From: Acidovorax sp.
GTDB taxonomy: Bacteria > Pseudomonadota > Gammaproteobacteria > Burkholderiales > Burkholderiaceae_C
Length of the DNA stretch: 64,000 bases
Direction of reading: 5' to 3'
NCBI GenBank assembly: GCA_031277855.1
Contig: JAITLO010000034.1
Span: 165,412-229,411 of the forward strand
The notes beneath the pieces were generated by a model. It had not been told where the DNA came from, ran no database searches, and was given only the letters and a program-made list of their open reading frames with translations. Both the position numbers and the translations under genes were made by a program. Shown in pieces: positions 37,391-46,210 of the stretch. Position 1 is the stretch's first letter. The number at the start of each line of letters is the position of its first letter.

Positions 37391-38815
37391 ATGAAGCTTT
37401 TGCGCAGTACCGCCCTGGGCGTGCTGATTTCGCTGGCCTTGCTGCCCGGCGCCGCCATGGCGACGGAAATCGATGGCGCAGCGCTGTCCGTGCTCTGGGG
37501 CGTGCCCTTTGCCGGTATCTTGCTGTCGATTGCGCTGATGCCCTTGCTGGCGCCTGCTTTCTGGCACCACCATTTCGGCAAGGTCACCGCAGCCTGGGCG
37601 CTGGCATTCCTGTTGCCGTTTGCGGCCGTTTTTGGCGGCCATGCGGCCATGGTGAACCTGGTCCATGCCCTGGTAGCGGAATACCTGCCCTTTGTGATCT
37701 TGCTGACGGCGCTCTACACCGTGGCCGGCGGTATCTACATACGCGGCAATCTGCATGGCACGCCGCTGCTGAATACCGGGATTTTGGCGGTGGGTGCCGT
37801 GCTGGCCAGCTTTATGGGCACCACGGGAGCGTCCATGCTGCTGATTCGCCCGCTGATTCGCGCCAATGACAACCGCAAGCATGTGGCCCATGTGGTGGTG
37901 TTCTTCATCTTCATCGTCTCCAATGCCGGTGGCTCGCTGACGCCGCTGGGAGACCCTCCGCTGTTTCTGGGCTTTTTGAAGGGCGTGGACTTCAGCTGGA
38001 CGCTGCACCAGCTCTGGCCCGAAACCCTGTTCCTGGTGGGCGTGTTGCTGGCCATCTTCTGTGCGCTGGACAGCTGGCTGAGCCGCCGTGATGGCGAACG
38101 CAGCCCGGTGGACCCCACGCCCGACAACGCCAGCCCCACACAGCTGGGCTTTGATGGCAAGCTCAACTTTGCCCTGCTGGGTGTGGTGGTGGCCCTGGTG
38201 CTGCTCAGCGGCATGTGGAACTCGGACGCCTTTGTGGATGTGGCCGGCACCCTGGTGGGTCTGCCTGGCCTGGTGCGCGACGGGGGCTTGATCGTGGTGA
38301 CTCTGCTGTCGCTGGCGCTGACGCCGCGCGCCGTGCATGACAGCAACCAATTCGGCTGGGGCCCCATGCAGGAAGTGGCCAAGCTGTTTGCCGGCATTTT
38401 CCTGACCATCATCCCCGTGATCGCCATGCTCAAGGCCGGGGTGGACGGCCCCTTTGGTGCCATCGTCCGTGCCGTGACCCATCCGGATGGCTCGCCCAAT
38501 CCCGCCATGTATTTCTGGGCGACAGGTGCGTTGTCGTCTTTCCTGGACAATGCGCCCACCTACCTGGTGTTCTTCAACACGGCAGGCGGAGACCCGCAGC
38601 TGTTGATGACCAGCATGGCCGCCACGCTGGGCGCCATTTCGGCCGGCGCCGTGTTCATGGGCGCCAACACCTATATCGGCAATGCGCCCAATCTGATGGT
38701 CAAGGCCATTGCCGAAGACCGCGGCGTGCGCATGCCCAGCTTCTTTGGCTATATGGCCTGGTCGTTCGGCATCTTGGTGCCGCTGTTTGTGGTGATGACT
38801 TTCATCTGGTATTGA
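37391..38815 (+). CDS. NhaD-type Na+/H+ antiporter (ArsB/NhaD superfamily)
   Basis: A 474-residue integral membrane protein with about 12-13 hydrophobic segments. Residues 1-25 look like a signal/first helix. SNAGGSLTPLGDPPLFLGFLKG (key part N-AGG-TPLGDPP, about residues 178-194) is the ion-translocation motif of the ArsB/NhaD superfamily, and LSSFLDNAPTYLVFF (about 384-398) the second half-site; FMGANTYIGNAPNLMVKAIAE repeats the pattern near the C-terminus. RBS AAGGAG lies seven bases before the ATG. Exchange of Na+ for H+ at the inner membrane is likely; citrate or arsenite transport are less likely alternatives. Confidence 0.88.
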   Translation: MKLLRSTALGVLISLALLPGAAMATEIDGAALSVLWGVPFAGILLSIALMPLLAPAFWHHHFGKVTAAWALAFLLPFAAVFGGHAAMVNLVHALVAEYLPFVILLTALYTVAGGIYIRGNLHGTPLLNTGILAVGAVLASFMGTTGASMLLIRPLIRANDNRKHVAHVVVFFIFIVSNAGGSLTPLGDPPLFLGFLKGVDFSWTLHQLWPETLFLVGVLLAIFCALDSWLSRRDGERSPVDPTPDNASPTQLGFDGKLNFALLGVVVALVLLSGMWNSDAFVDVAGTLVGLPGLVRDGGLIVVTLLSLALTPRAVHDSNQFGWGPMQEVAKLFAGIFLTIIPVIAMLKAGVDGPFGAIVRAVTHPDGSPNPAMYFWATGALSSFLDNAPTYLVFFNTAGGDPQLLMTSMAATLGAISAGAVFMGANTYIGNAPNLMVKAIAEDRGVRMPSFFGYMAWSFGILVPLFVVMTFIWY

Positions 38816-38885
38816 ACCGGGGAAGCCATGGATGCACTGATGCATCCCTGGCAATGCAACGCAGCAAGAGAGTGGGTAAGTGGGT

Positions 38886-40265
38886 ATGGGCAGTGCGCTA
38901 GACGACGCAGACACTTTGGCCACGGCCATGGCATCGCTACACAGCAATGCCCATTACCTGAATGCCATCGCACGCATGGCGGCGCGGCGTGAGGTGGTGG
39001 TCACGGAGCCCGTGTATTCGGTGCAGGGCCTGCCGCTGCTGCTGCCCGGTCAGGTGCTGGATGGCAGCTTGCGGGAGTTGCTGGGAACGCACCGCCTGCA
39101 GACGTCACTGGACGCCCAGCTCTCGGTCAGCGATCCGGCCGACACCTCCGCCCTGTATGGGGAGGTGATGCGCCTGATGGAGGAGCACCCGCTGGGCCGC
39201 ATGCTGGCGGCCGAGCTGGGCGGCGACGGCGCTTTGCTGGGCCGGGCCCTGCGGCAAATGCACTGGCCTGCCCAGGCGCGCTTCAAGATGACGCTGATGC
39301 AGGACCAGTTGCCCGTGCTGTTCGAACACAGCCTGCTGATGGCCATGGTGGCCTTGTTTCTGGCCATACGTGCGGGCTGGGACGAGGGCCAATGCACCAG
39401 GCTGGCGGTGGCGGCCTTGCTGCACGACGTGGGCATGCTCTATATGTCCAATGCCTGGGTGGATGCCAATTACCGACTCTCCGACCGGGAGCGCGCCCAG
39501 CTGGCGGCGCACTCCATCACCGGCTCCATGGCGGTGCAGGCCATGGGGGCCTACCCCTTCAGCGTCGAAGACGCGGTGCTGGAGCACCATGAATGCCTGG
39601 ACGGCAGCGGCTACCCACGCCATTTGATGGGCGATGCCATCTCGCCCATGGGCCGCGTGCTGATGGTGGCCGAAGTGGTGTCCGCCTTTTTCGGCAAATA
39701 CACGGCGGCGGCCAGTCAGCGCCTGTCGCTGACGCTGCGCCTACATGCCGGTCGCTATCCCGCCGAGCATGTGGCACCGGTGCTGGGCCTGTTGCAGCAC
39801 GCCAGCAGCACGGCGCCGGTCGTGTCTGCCGATGAGGTGTTGCGCGACTGCCAGGCCGTGGCCACGGTGCTGCGTTACTGGGCCTCTTGCAAGCGCGTGC
39901 TGCCCGCGCAATGGCAGGCGCAGGCCGGCAGCCGGGCGCTGATGTGGATGGACAGCCGCCTGCGGGCGCTGGAGGTGTCGCTGGCCGAGTCCGGTGCCCA
40001 TTCCCGGCCGCAGGAGGACTGGCAGCAGATCCTGGAGCAAATGCCCGACAGCGTGGCCGAACTGGGCCTGATCCACCGCGAAGTGCTGTGGCAGCTCGGC
40101 AGCTGCATGCACACCTGCCTGCGCCGCTGGCCGGCCAATGCGGACTCACCCTCCGAAGTGGAGCGTGCCCTGTGGACCTGGATACACAGCAGCCGCAAGG
40201 TGCTGGAGCAGGCCGGTGCGAATACTGGACAGGATGCCCGCCATGACCCTGCTCCGCCGTCTTGA
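38886..40265 (+). CDS. HD-GYP domain protein with altered metal-site residues
   Basis: A 459-residue cytoplasmic protein. The central HD domain has ALLHDVGMLYM (His180-Asp181) and VLEHHECLDGSGYPRHLMGD (HHE 234-236, GSGYP 240-244), so both hallmark motifs are intact, unlike the paralogue at 14068. The later D-x-x-D-A segment of classic HD-GYP enzymes is replaced by VVSAFFGKY. About 130 residues precede and 190 follow the HD domain without recognisable sensor. Start at ATG 38886; a GTG at 38880 is also possible. It may hydrolyse c-di-GMP; no partner gene is evident from context. Confidence 0.8.
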   Translation: MGSALDDADTLATAMASLHSNAHYLNAIARMAARREVVVTEPVYSVQGLPLLLPGQVLDGSLRELLGTHRLQTSLDAQLSVSDPADTSALYGEVMRLMEEHPLGRMLAAELGGDGALLGRALRQMHWPAQARFKMTLMQDQLPVLFEHSLLMAMVALFLAIRAGWDEGQCTRLAVAALLHDVGMLYMSNAWVDANYRLSDRERAQLAAHSITGSMAVQAMGAYPFSVEDAVLEHHECLDGSGYPRHLMGDAISPMGRVLMVAEVVSAFFGKYTAAASQRLSLTLRLHAGRYPAEHVAPVLGLLQHASSTAPVVSADEVLRDCQAVATVLRYWASCKRVLPAQWQAQAGSRALMWMDSRLRALEVSLAESGAHSRPQEDWQQILEQMPDSVAELGLIHREVLWQLGSCMHTCLRRWPANADSPSEVERALWTWIHSSRKVLEQAGANTGQDARHDPAPPS

Positions 40266-40320
40266 AGGCGGCCAGGCCCTCGCCCCAATTTCCCCAACCC
40301 CTGATGGAGACTCCCCCACC

Positions 40321-41331
40321 ATGCCTAAGCGCCGTATTCTGATTGCCCGAGCCATTTCACCCGAAGTGGTGGACTTTCTGCGCCAGCACTTCGATGTGCA
40401 AGACAACCAGGAAGACGTGCAGTGGAGCCCCGAGGAACTGGCTCGCCAGCTGCAGGGCAAGGACGGCGTGCTGACCACGGGCTCGCAGAGCATCAACGCT
40501 GCGCTGCTGGCCGCTTGCCCCCAGCTCAAGGTGGTCTCCAATATGGCAGTGGGCTATAACAACTTCGATGTGCCCGCCATCACGGCGGCCGGCGTGCAGG
40601 CCACCAATGCCCCCGATGTGCTGACCGAGACCACGGCCGACTTCGGCTTTGCGCTGTTGATGGCCACGGCCCGCCGCATCACCGAGAGCGAGCATTACCT
40701 GCGCGCCGGACAGTGGAAGGAGTGGCGCTACGACCTGTTTGCCGGCGCCGAGGTGCATGGCAGCACGCTGGGCATCATCGGCATGGGCCGCATAGGCCAG
40801 GGCATTGCCAAGCGCGGTGCCCACGGCTTTGGCATGAAGGTGATCTACCACAACCGCTCCCGCCTCACGCCCGCGCTGGAGGCTGAATGCAAGGCCAGCT
40901 ATGTCAGCAAAAGCGAGCTGCTGCAGACAGCCGACCATGTGGTGCTGGTGCTGCCCTTCACGCCTGAAAACCGCCACACCATTGGCGCGGCCGAGCTGGC
41001 GCAGATGAAGCCCACGGCCACGCTGATCAACATCGCCCGCGGCGGAATTGTCGACGACGCGGCCCTGGCCCAGGCCCTGCGTGCCAAGACCATTGCCGCT
41101 GCCGGCCTGGACGTGTTTGAGGGCGAGCCCGCCGTCCACCCCGATCTGCTCACCGTGCCCAATGTGGTGCTGACCCCGCATATTGCCAGCGCCACCATGG
41201 GTACGCGCCGCGCCATGGCGCAGTTGGCGGCGGATAACCTGGTGGCCGTGCTGGGCGGCAAGGCGCCGCTGACGCCGGTGAACCAGCCGGATGGCCCAGC
41301 GCGCACTGTGAAATGGAACGACACCCCCTGA
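40321..41331 (+). CDS. D-2-hydroxyacid dehydrogenase (glyoxylate/hydroxypyruvate reductase)
   Basis: A 336-residue NAD(P)H enzyme of the GhrB/D-glycerate dehydrogenase group. NAD-binding GIIGMGRIGQGIAKR (about residues 151-165), catalytic Arg in NIARGGIVDD (about 238-247), Glu in DVFEGEP (about 264-270) and His in LTPHIASAT (about 286-294). ATG at 40321 with GGAGAC upstream. The stop codon TGA (41329-41331) belongs to a copy of the dispersed palindromic repeat, so the last residues (KWNDTP) may have been set by repeat insertion. Substrate preference cannot be read from sequence. Confidence 0.92.
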   Translation: MPKRRILIARAISPEVVDFLRQHFDVQDNQEDVQWSPEELARQLQGKDGVLTTGSQSINAALLAACPQLKVVSNMAVGYNNFDVPAITAAGVQATNAPDVLTETTADFGFALLMATARRITESEHYLRAGQWKEWRYDLFAGAEVHGSTLGIIGMGRIGQGIAKRGAHGFGMKVIYHNRSRLTPALEAECKASYVSKSELLQTADHVVLVLPFTPENRHTIGAAELAQMKPTATLINIARGGIVDDAALAQALRAKTIAAAGLDVFEGEPAVHPDLLTVPNVVLTPHIASATMGTRRAMAQLAADNLVAVLGGKAPLTPVNQPDGPARTVKWNDTP

Positions 41332-41433
41332 GCCGCTTCGCGTCTTCCCCCTCTCTATCGCTGCGCGATGGAGGGGGACGGCACCAGCGCGGCGGGGCGG
41401 CCCTTGCGCGGTGCCCTGGCGTGGTGCGCGCCA
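41321..41433. repeat. Dispersed palindromic repeat supplying a stop codon (copy 3)
   Basis: ACACCCCCTGAGCCGCTTCGCG, then CCCCCTCTCTATCGC / GCGATGGAGGGGG hairpin, then GGGGCGGCCCTTGCGCGGTGCC. The TGA in CCCCCTGA is the stop codon of the dehydrogenase gene. The spacer to 41584 otherwise holds only a segment GTGAGCTTTCTGTGCAGATGCAGCGC typical of degenerate intergenic sequence. Confidence 0.85.
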
Positions 41434-41584
41434 GTTTCTGGCGATATGGGTAGCGCACAGCGCCTGGGGGTGCTGAAAAAGTGAGCTTTCTGTGCAGATG
41501 CAGCGCCACTTTGAATGCTATTCATATCTGCAACTGGCGAAAATGCTGCAGAGACAGCTATTGTTTTTTAGGTAAGGAGTGCTT

Positions 41585-43027
41585 GTGCTGCAGACATGGA
41601 TGATCTGGTTGGCCCTGGGCCTGCTGTTGGCGGTGTTGCTGCTGCAGCTGTGGCTGGTGCTGCGCCCACGGAGCAGTGGCGCGGATGCCGCCCTGGCCCA
41701 GCCGCTGCAGGCCTTGCAGCAGGCGGCGCAGCAGACCCAGCTGGCGCTGGCCAGGAGTGACGGTGCGCTGGAGCATATGGGCCAGCAGTTGCTGGGCTTG
41801 AGCCATCAGCTCAACCAGCACCAGCAGGCCGCCAGCGACAGCCTGCGCAAGCTGGTCGATGGCCGCATGGCCCAAAGCCTGGCCGAGGCACGGGCCAGCC
41901 GGCAGGAGCTGCAGCAGCATTTCCAGCAGCTGCAAGAGGCCCTGGCCCAGCAGCTGCACCGGCTGCAGCAAGGCCATTTGCACAGCGGCGAGCAGCTGCG
42001 CACCACGCTCAACGAGCGACTGGCCGCCATACAGAGCGACAACGCCGACAAGCTTGAGGCCATGCGCCGCACGGTGGACGAGAAGCTGCATGAAACCCTG
42101 GAGCAGCGCCTGGGCGAGTCCTTCAAACTGGTCAGCGACCGGCTGGAGCAGGTGCACAAAGGCCTGGGCGAGATGCAGACCCTGGCCGGCAGCGTGGGCG
42201 ATCTGAAACGGGTGATGACGAATGTGAAAACCCGCGGCACCTGGGGCGAGGTGCAGCTGGGCGCCATCATCGACAACGTGCTCACGCCGGCCCAGTACGC
42301 CAAGAATGTGAAGACCGTGCCGGGCAGTGACGAGCTGGTGGAGTTCGCCATCCGCCTGCCGGGCCAGGGCGGGGTGGATGACGCGCCGGTGTGGTTGCCC
42401 ATTGATGCCAAATACCCGGTGGAGCATTACCAGCGCCTGCAGGACGCGCTGGACGCCGGCGAGCGCGCCGCCATGGTGGCAGCCGGCAATGCCTTTGAAG
42501 CCTCCATCCGTGCCGAGGCCAAGAAGATCGCCGCCAAATACCTGGCACCACCCCACACCACGGACTTTGCCGTGATGTATTTGCCCAGCGAAAGCCTTTT
42601 TGCCGAGGTGTTGCGCAGGCCCGGCCTGGTCGAGGCACTGCAAAACGACAGCCGCGTGGTGGTGACGGGACCGGCCAATCTGGCGGCCATGCTCAGCAGC
42701 CTGCAAATGGGCTTCAAGACCCTGGCCATTGAGCAGCGTTCTTCTGAGGTGTGGGCGGTGCTGGGCCAGGTCAAGACCGAGTTCGCCAAGTTTGGCGAGG
42801 TGGTGGAGGCCACGCGCAAATCCATTGATGCAGCAGCCCGCCGTTTTGAGCAGGTGGATGTGCGCACCCGCGCCATACAGCGCAGGCTGCGCGGCGTGCA
42901 GGAGTTGCCTGTGCCGCAGGGCGATGCGGCCTTGCTGGCCAGCAGCGCATTGCCGCCAGGCTTGGTGAATCCAGGTGCAGCAGGGGCGAATGGCGAGGGT
43001 TTGGACGATGAGGATGTGAACGCGTGA
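41585..43027 (+). CDS. rmuC: DNA recombination protein RmuC
   Basis: A 480-residue protein of the RmuC family, which limits inversions and sequence rearrangement in E. coli. One N-terminal membrane anchor (WMIWLALGLLLAVLLLQLWLV), a long glutamine-rich coiled coil (about residues 35-190), then the nuclease-fold-like domain with TRGTWGEVQLGAIID, WLPIDAKYP and SLFAEVLRRPGL. GTG 41585 is chosen because AAGGAG sits five bases upstream; an in-frame GTG at 41579 and ATG at 41600 are alternatives. Its stop overlaps the start of the following MFS gene (GTGA). Confidence 0.94.
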   Translation: MLQTWMIWLALGLLLAVLLLQLWLVLRPRSSGADAALAQPLQALQQAAQQTQLALARSDGALEHMGQQLLGLSHQLNQHQQAASDSLRKLVDGRMAQSLAEARASRQELQQHFQQLQEALAQQLHRLQQGHLHSGEQLRTTLNERLAAIQSDNADKLEAMRRTVDEKLHETLEQRLGESFKLVSDRLEQVHKGLGEMQTLAGSVGDLKRVMTNVKTRGTWGEVQLGAIIDNVLTPAQYAKNVKTVPGSDELVEFAIRLPGQGGVDDAPVWLPIDAKYPVEHYQRLQDALDAGERAAMVAAGNAFEASIRAEAKKIAAKYLAPPHTTDFAVMYLPSESLFAEVLRRPGLVEALQNDSRVVVTGPANLAAMLSSLQMGFKTLAIEQRSSEVWAVLGQVKTEFAKFGEVVEATRKSIDAAARRFEQVDVRTRAIQRRLRGVQELPVPQGDAALLASSALPPGLVNPGAAGANGEGLDDEDVNA

Positions 43028-44214
43028 ATGCTGCCTTGCTGCGCCTGATTGGGGCGCAAATTTCCATCCACGCCTGCATGACGGGCATGCGCATGGCCAC
43101 CCCCTTGCTGGCGCTGCGTGAAGGCTATTCGGCCGCTGCCGTGGGTTTTTTGCTGGCGCTGTTTGCGTTGACCCAGGTATTTCTGTCCTTGCCCGCCGGC
43201 CGCTATGCGGACCGCCACGGCCTCAAGCGCCCGCTGGCCTTGAGCGTGGGCGCCGCCGTGCTGGGCGCTGGGGCGGCCGCCGCCTTTCCCCTCTACCCCG
43301 TGTTGTGCGCAGCGGCCTTGCTGACCGGGGGCGCCTCGGGGGCGGCCATCATCGCGCTGCAGCGCCATGTGGGGCGCAGCGCGCATGACAAGACGCAGCT
43401 GCGCAAGGTCTTCAGCTGGCTGGCGATCGGGCCGGCCGTGTCCAACTTTCTGGGGCCTTTTGCGGCCGGCTTGCTGATCGACTATGCCGGTGGCCAAGCC
43501 GCCAGCACCACCGGGTTTCGCGCCGCCTTTGTGCTGCTGGCCCTGCTGCCGCTGGCGGCCTGGCTGCTGTCGCGCACGGTGCAGGAGACGCCGCAGGACG
43601 CGGCCCCCGCAGCGGCCAAGCAGGCCACGGCCTGGGACTTGTTCCAGAACCGGGGCTTTCGCCGCCTGCTGCTGATGAACTGGGCGCTGTCGTCCTGCTG
43701 GGATGTGCACACCTTTGTCGTGCCCATTCTGGGCCACGAGCGCGGGCTGTCGGCCTCGGTCATCGGCTCCATCCTGGGGGCGTTTGCCATTGCCGCTGCC
43801 GCCATACGCCTGTTGGTGCCCTTGCTGTCCGAGCGCATCAGCGAGTGGCAGGTGGTGTTCAGTGCCATGGTGCTGGCATCACTCTTGTTCATGCTCTATC
43901 CGCTGATGCCGGGGGCCTGGAGCATGGGTGCTTGCTCGGTGCTCTTGGGTCTGGTGCTGGGCTCGGTCCAGCCCATGGTGATGAGCATGATCCACCAGAT
44001 CACGCCACCCCACCGCCACGGAGAGGCCCTGGGCCTGCGCATGATGGCCATCAACGGCTCCAGCGTGGTCATGCCCATGCTGTTCGGCACCTTGGGTACC
44101 GTGGTGGGGGTGTCGGCGCTGTTCTGGGCCGTGGGTGCCGTGGTGGGCGGCAGCGCGCGCCTGCCCTGGTTGCTGGGGCGGGAAGACCTGCCGGAGCATA
44201 TAAGCACCCCCTGA
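43024..44214 (+). CDS. MFS transporter, translationally coupled to rmuC
   Basis: A 396-residue, 12-helix major facilitator protein. GRYADRHGLKRPLAL (about residues 60-74) is the MFS loop 2-3 motif. It begins with GTG overlapping the rmuC stop codon, so the two are co-translated. Helix 7-12 half contains GERGL-type loop and SVQPMVMSMIHQITPPHRHGEA. It resembles drug-efflux-type MFS proteins, but no substrate motif is present. The stop codon TGA lies inside a dispersed repeat (see 44204). Confidence 0.85.
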   Translation: MNAALLRLIGAQISIHACMTGMRMATPLLALREGYSAAAVGFLLALFALTQVFLSLPAGRYADRHGLKRPLALSVGAAVLGAGAAAAFPLYPVLCAAALLTGGASGAAIIALQRHVGRSAHDKTQLRKVFSWLAIGPAVSNFLGPFAAGLLIDYAGGQAASTTGFRAAFVLLALLPLAAWLLSRTVQETPQDAAPAAAKQATAWDLFQNRGFRRLLLMNWALSSCWDVHTFVVPILGHERGLSASVIGSILGAFAIAAAAIRLLVPLLSERISEWQVVFSAMVLASLLFMLYPLMPGAWSMGACSVLLGLVLGSVQPMVMSMIHQITPPHRHGEALGLRMMAINGSSVVMPMLFGTLGTVVGVSALFWAVGAVVGGSARLPWLLGREDLPEHISTP

Positions 44215-44319
44215 GCCGCTGCGCGTTTTCCCCCTCTCTATCGCTACGCGATGGAGGGGGACGACACCGGCGCGGTGGGGCGGCTCTTGCGCGGTGTCCC
44301 TGGCATTAGGCCGCGCCGG
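44204..44319. repeat. Dispersed palindromic repeat supplying a stop codon (copy 4)
   Basis: GCACCCCCTGAGCCGCTGCGCG, CCCCCTCTCTATCGC / GCGATGGAGGGGG, GGGGCGGCTCTTGCGCGGTGTCCC. The TGA at 44212-44214 ends the MFS gene. Nearly identical to copy 3, and 2.9 kb away in the same orientation. Confidence 0.85.
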
Positions 44320-44415
44320 TTTTATACGGTGTGGATACCAGCAGGCCAGGGTATAGCAAAGACGCAGCATCAAGCGCTATATGGGGGGCGCCCGGTGAGG
44401 TGTTAAGCCAGGCAG

Positions 44416-44448
44416 TAAAAAGCCCGTGGGCTGTTGGCAACCACGGGC
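44416..44448 (-). terminator. Rho-independent terminator for the LOG-family gene
   Basis: On the minus strand GCCCGTGG / CCACGGGC with an eleven-base loop followed by five Ts, about 20 bases past the stop codon. Confidence 0.85.
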
Positions 44449-44469
44449 GGGAAGAGATGAAAAAAAACC

Positions 44470-45348
44470 TCAGTCTGGCAGGTTGTAGAACTTCTTGATG
44501 ATGTCCCAGGCCTGGGCGGGGTCGTCCACATAGTGGAACAGATCCAGATCCTTGGCCGAGATCATGCCTTCTTCGACCAGCATGTCGAAGTTGTAGAGCT
44601 TCTTCCAGAAGGCCGAATCAAACAAGATGATGGGCACGGGCTTGACCTTGGTGGTTTGCACCAGGGTCAGTACCTCGAACAGCTCGTCCATGGTGCCAAA
44701 GCCACCAGGAAAGGCCACCAAGGCCTTGGCGCGCATCATGAAATGCATTTTGCGCAGCGCGAAGTAGTGGAACTTGAAGCTCAGCCCCGGCGTGATGTAG
44801 CGGTTGCCCGACTGCTCGTGGGGCAGCAGGATGTTCAGCCCCACATTGGGCGCACCGGCTTCGTAGGCGCCGCGGTTGGCGGCTTCCATGATGCCGGGGC
44901 CGCCACCGGTGCAGATGTACATGCGCTGGTCCTGGGGCTGGCGCAGGCTGTGCTCGGCCACCAGCTTGGCAAAGGCGCGGGCCTGGTCGTAGCGCTGGGC
45001 GTTGCGCATGGCTTGCTGGGCCTGGGCAATGCGCTGGCTGTCGCCGCTGGCCTGGGCCTCTTGCAGGCGCTGGGTGGCCACTTCGGGGGGCAGAAAACGT
45101 GCGCTGCCATACACCACGACGGTGTGGTCTATGCCGAACTCGCTTTGGCCCAGATCGGGCTTGAGCATTTCCAACTGAAAGCGTATGCCCCGGGTTTCAC
45201 GGCGGGCCATGAATTCGGGGTCGGCAAACGCAAGGCGGTGGGCGTCGGGCTGGGTAAGGTCCACTGTGTCAGCCACCTGAGTGGGGGCCTCCAGATCTGC
45301 CAGGGATTCAGCCAGCGAGCGGTCGTGCAGGGAGAGCGATGCGTCCAT
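44470..45348 (-). CDS. LOG-family (TIGR00730-type) Rossmann-fold protein
   Basis: A 292-residue cytosolic protein of the 'lysine decarboxylase-like'/LOG family, whose characterised members are cytokinin-releasing nucleotide phosphoribohydrolases or nucleotide hydrolases. The conserved GGGPGIMEAANRGA (about residues 147-160) and PGGFGTMDELFEV (about 213-225) are present, with a ~95-residue N-terminal extension that includes VVVYGSARF. ATG 45348 is favoured; longer frame to 45414 lacks support. Despite old annotation it is unlikely to be a lysine decarboxylase. Nucleotide substrate is not known. Confidence 0.88.
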   Translation of the reverse strand: MDASLSLHDRSLAESLADLEAPTQVADTVDLTQPDAHRLAFADPEFMARRETRGIRFQLEMLKPDLGQSEFGIDHTVVVYGSARFLPPEVATQRLQEAQASGDSQRIAQAQQAMRNAQRYDQARAFAKLVAEHSLRQPQDQRMYICTGGGPGIMEAANRGAYEAGAPNVGLNILLPHEQSGNRYITPGLSFKFHYFALRKMHFMMRAKALVAFPGGFGTMDELFEVLTLVQTTKVKPVPIILFDSAFWKKLYNFDMLVEEGMISAKDLDLFHYVDDPAQAWDIIKKFYNLPD

Positions 45349-45735
45349 AGATTTCCAGAAAACTCCGTGATCAAGAGGGTCATCTTCGCAGAACTGCAAG
45401 CGCCTCTGCAGCAACTGAACGGATTCTTTGACTGGACGGCATGGGCATGGGTATCGGTATGGTGCCGCGCAAGCTGGGCTGCAGCAAAGATTGGCTGGAA
45501 CCCGCGTTGCACAAAACAGGCGCTACTCCCATGTCAGGGACAGCGAGCAAGGGCCGCCCCTTACGCTTCGCTGTCGTCCCCCTGGGATTTCTGTGATCTG
45601 TCGTGAAGATTGGCTTGCACCCGAATCGCATAAAACGGGCGCTGTCCCTATGTCAGAGACAGCGAGCAAGGGCCGCCCCGCCGCGAGGCTGTCGTCCCCT
45701 TGGGGGGGAAGGCGCCGTAGGCGACTCAGGGGGGG
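45349..45735. repeat. 119-bp tandem duplication carrying decayed repeat copies
   Basis: The 387-base spacer between the LOG gene and crcB has no credible gene. Units 45488-45596 and 45607-45705 are related at a 119-bp offset (AGATTGGCT...ACAGCGAGCAAGGGCCGCCCC...GCTGTCGTCCCC). Each ends in a minus-oriented piece of the dispersed palindromic family. The second unit continues to 45735 with GGGGGGGAAGGCGCCGTAGGCGACTCAGGGGG, which abuts the crcB stop codon. The segment 45349-45487 upstream of the LOG gene may contain its promoter. Confidence 0.7.
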
Positions 45736-46098
45736 CTATTTCACCGTCGCAATCCCCGCCACCGTCAGCAGCAGCGATGCGGCCAGATGTGCGGCGGCCC
45801 AGCCGAAAGCCATGCTCCAGCGGCCTTGCTGCAGCAGCTCCACCACCTCAGCGGAGAAGCTGGAGAAGGTGGTCAGCGCGCCCAGAAAGCCGGTGACCAA
45901 AAGCAGGCGCCACACCGGGTCGATATCAGGGTGGGCCTGGAAAAAGCCCACGCACAGGCCGATCAAATAGCCGCCTATGGCGTTGGCGGCCAGGGTGCCC
46001 CAGGGCAGGGCGCCTGGGGTGTTGAGCCACAGCCCCAGCTTCCAGCGGGACAAGGCGCCCAGGCAGGCGCCCAGGCAGATGGCGAGAACTTGTTGCAT
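45736..46098 (-). CDS. crcB: Fluoride exporter CrcB/Fluc
   Basis: A 120-residue inner-membrane protein with four hydrophobic segments that forms a dual-topology fluoride channel. GACLGALSRWKLG (about residues 10-22), GTLAANAIGGYLIGL (about 34-48) and the TGFLGALTTFSSFSAEV segment (about 69-85; phenylalanine-box and Na+-site region) are diagnostic. A GC-rich hairpin (CTGCCCGCC/GGGCGGGC-like) overlaps the start area. I see no fluoride riboswitch upstream. It is downstream of the Mrp operon on the same strand. Confidence 0.95.
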   Translation of the reverse strand: MQQVLAICLGACLGALSRWKLGLWLNTPGALPWGTLAANAIGGYLIGLCVGFFQAHPDIDPVWRLLLVTGFLGALTTFSSFSAEVVELLQQGRWSMAFGWAAAHLAASLLLTVAGIATVK

Positions 46099-46210
46099 GC
46101 CCGCCAGTGTAGGGGCGGGCAGCGGTGGTGCGAGGTCTGTATGGGCACAGCACCGGCCGCGATTGAGCGTGAAAAAGCGCGCAGATGCAGCTGCAGCGCG
46201 CGCAATGTGC

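Noticed and set aside
44470..45348. Lysine decarboxylase
   Set aside because: The GGGPGIMEA and PGGFGTMDE motifs mark the LOG family; no PLP-binding lysine motif exists.
45428..45970. Open frame with an internally repeated peptide between the LOG gene and crcB
   Set aside because: The peptide repeat is only the translation of the 119-bp tandem DNA repeat; the frame then runs antisense into crcB.
46099..46210. Possible fluoride riboswitch in front of crcB
   Set aside because: The conserved crcB-motif pseudoknot elements (GGNGATGG...CCGCC-type) are not present; only a simple GC hairpin was found.
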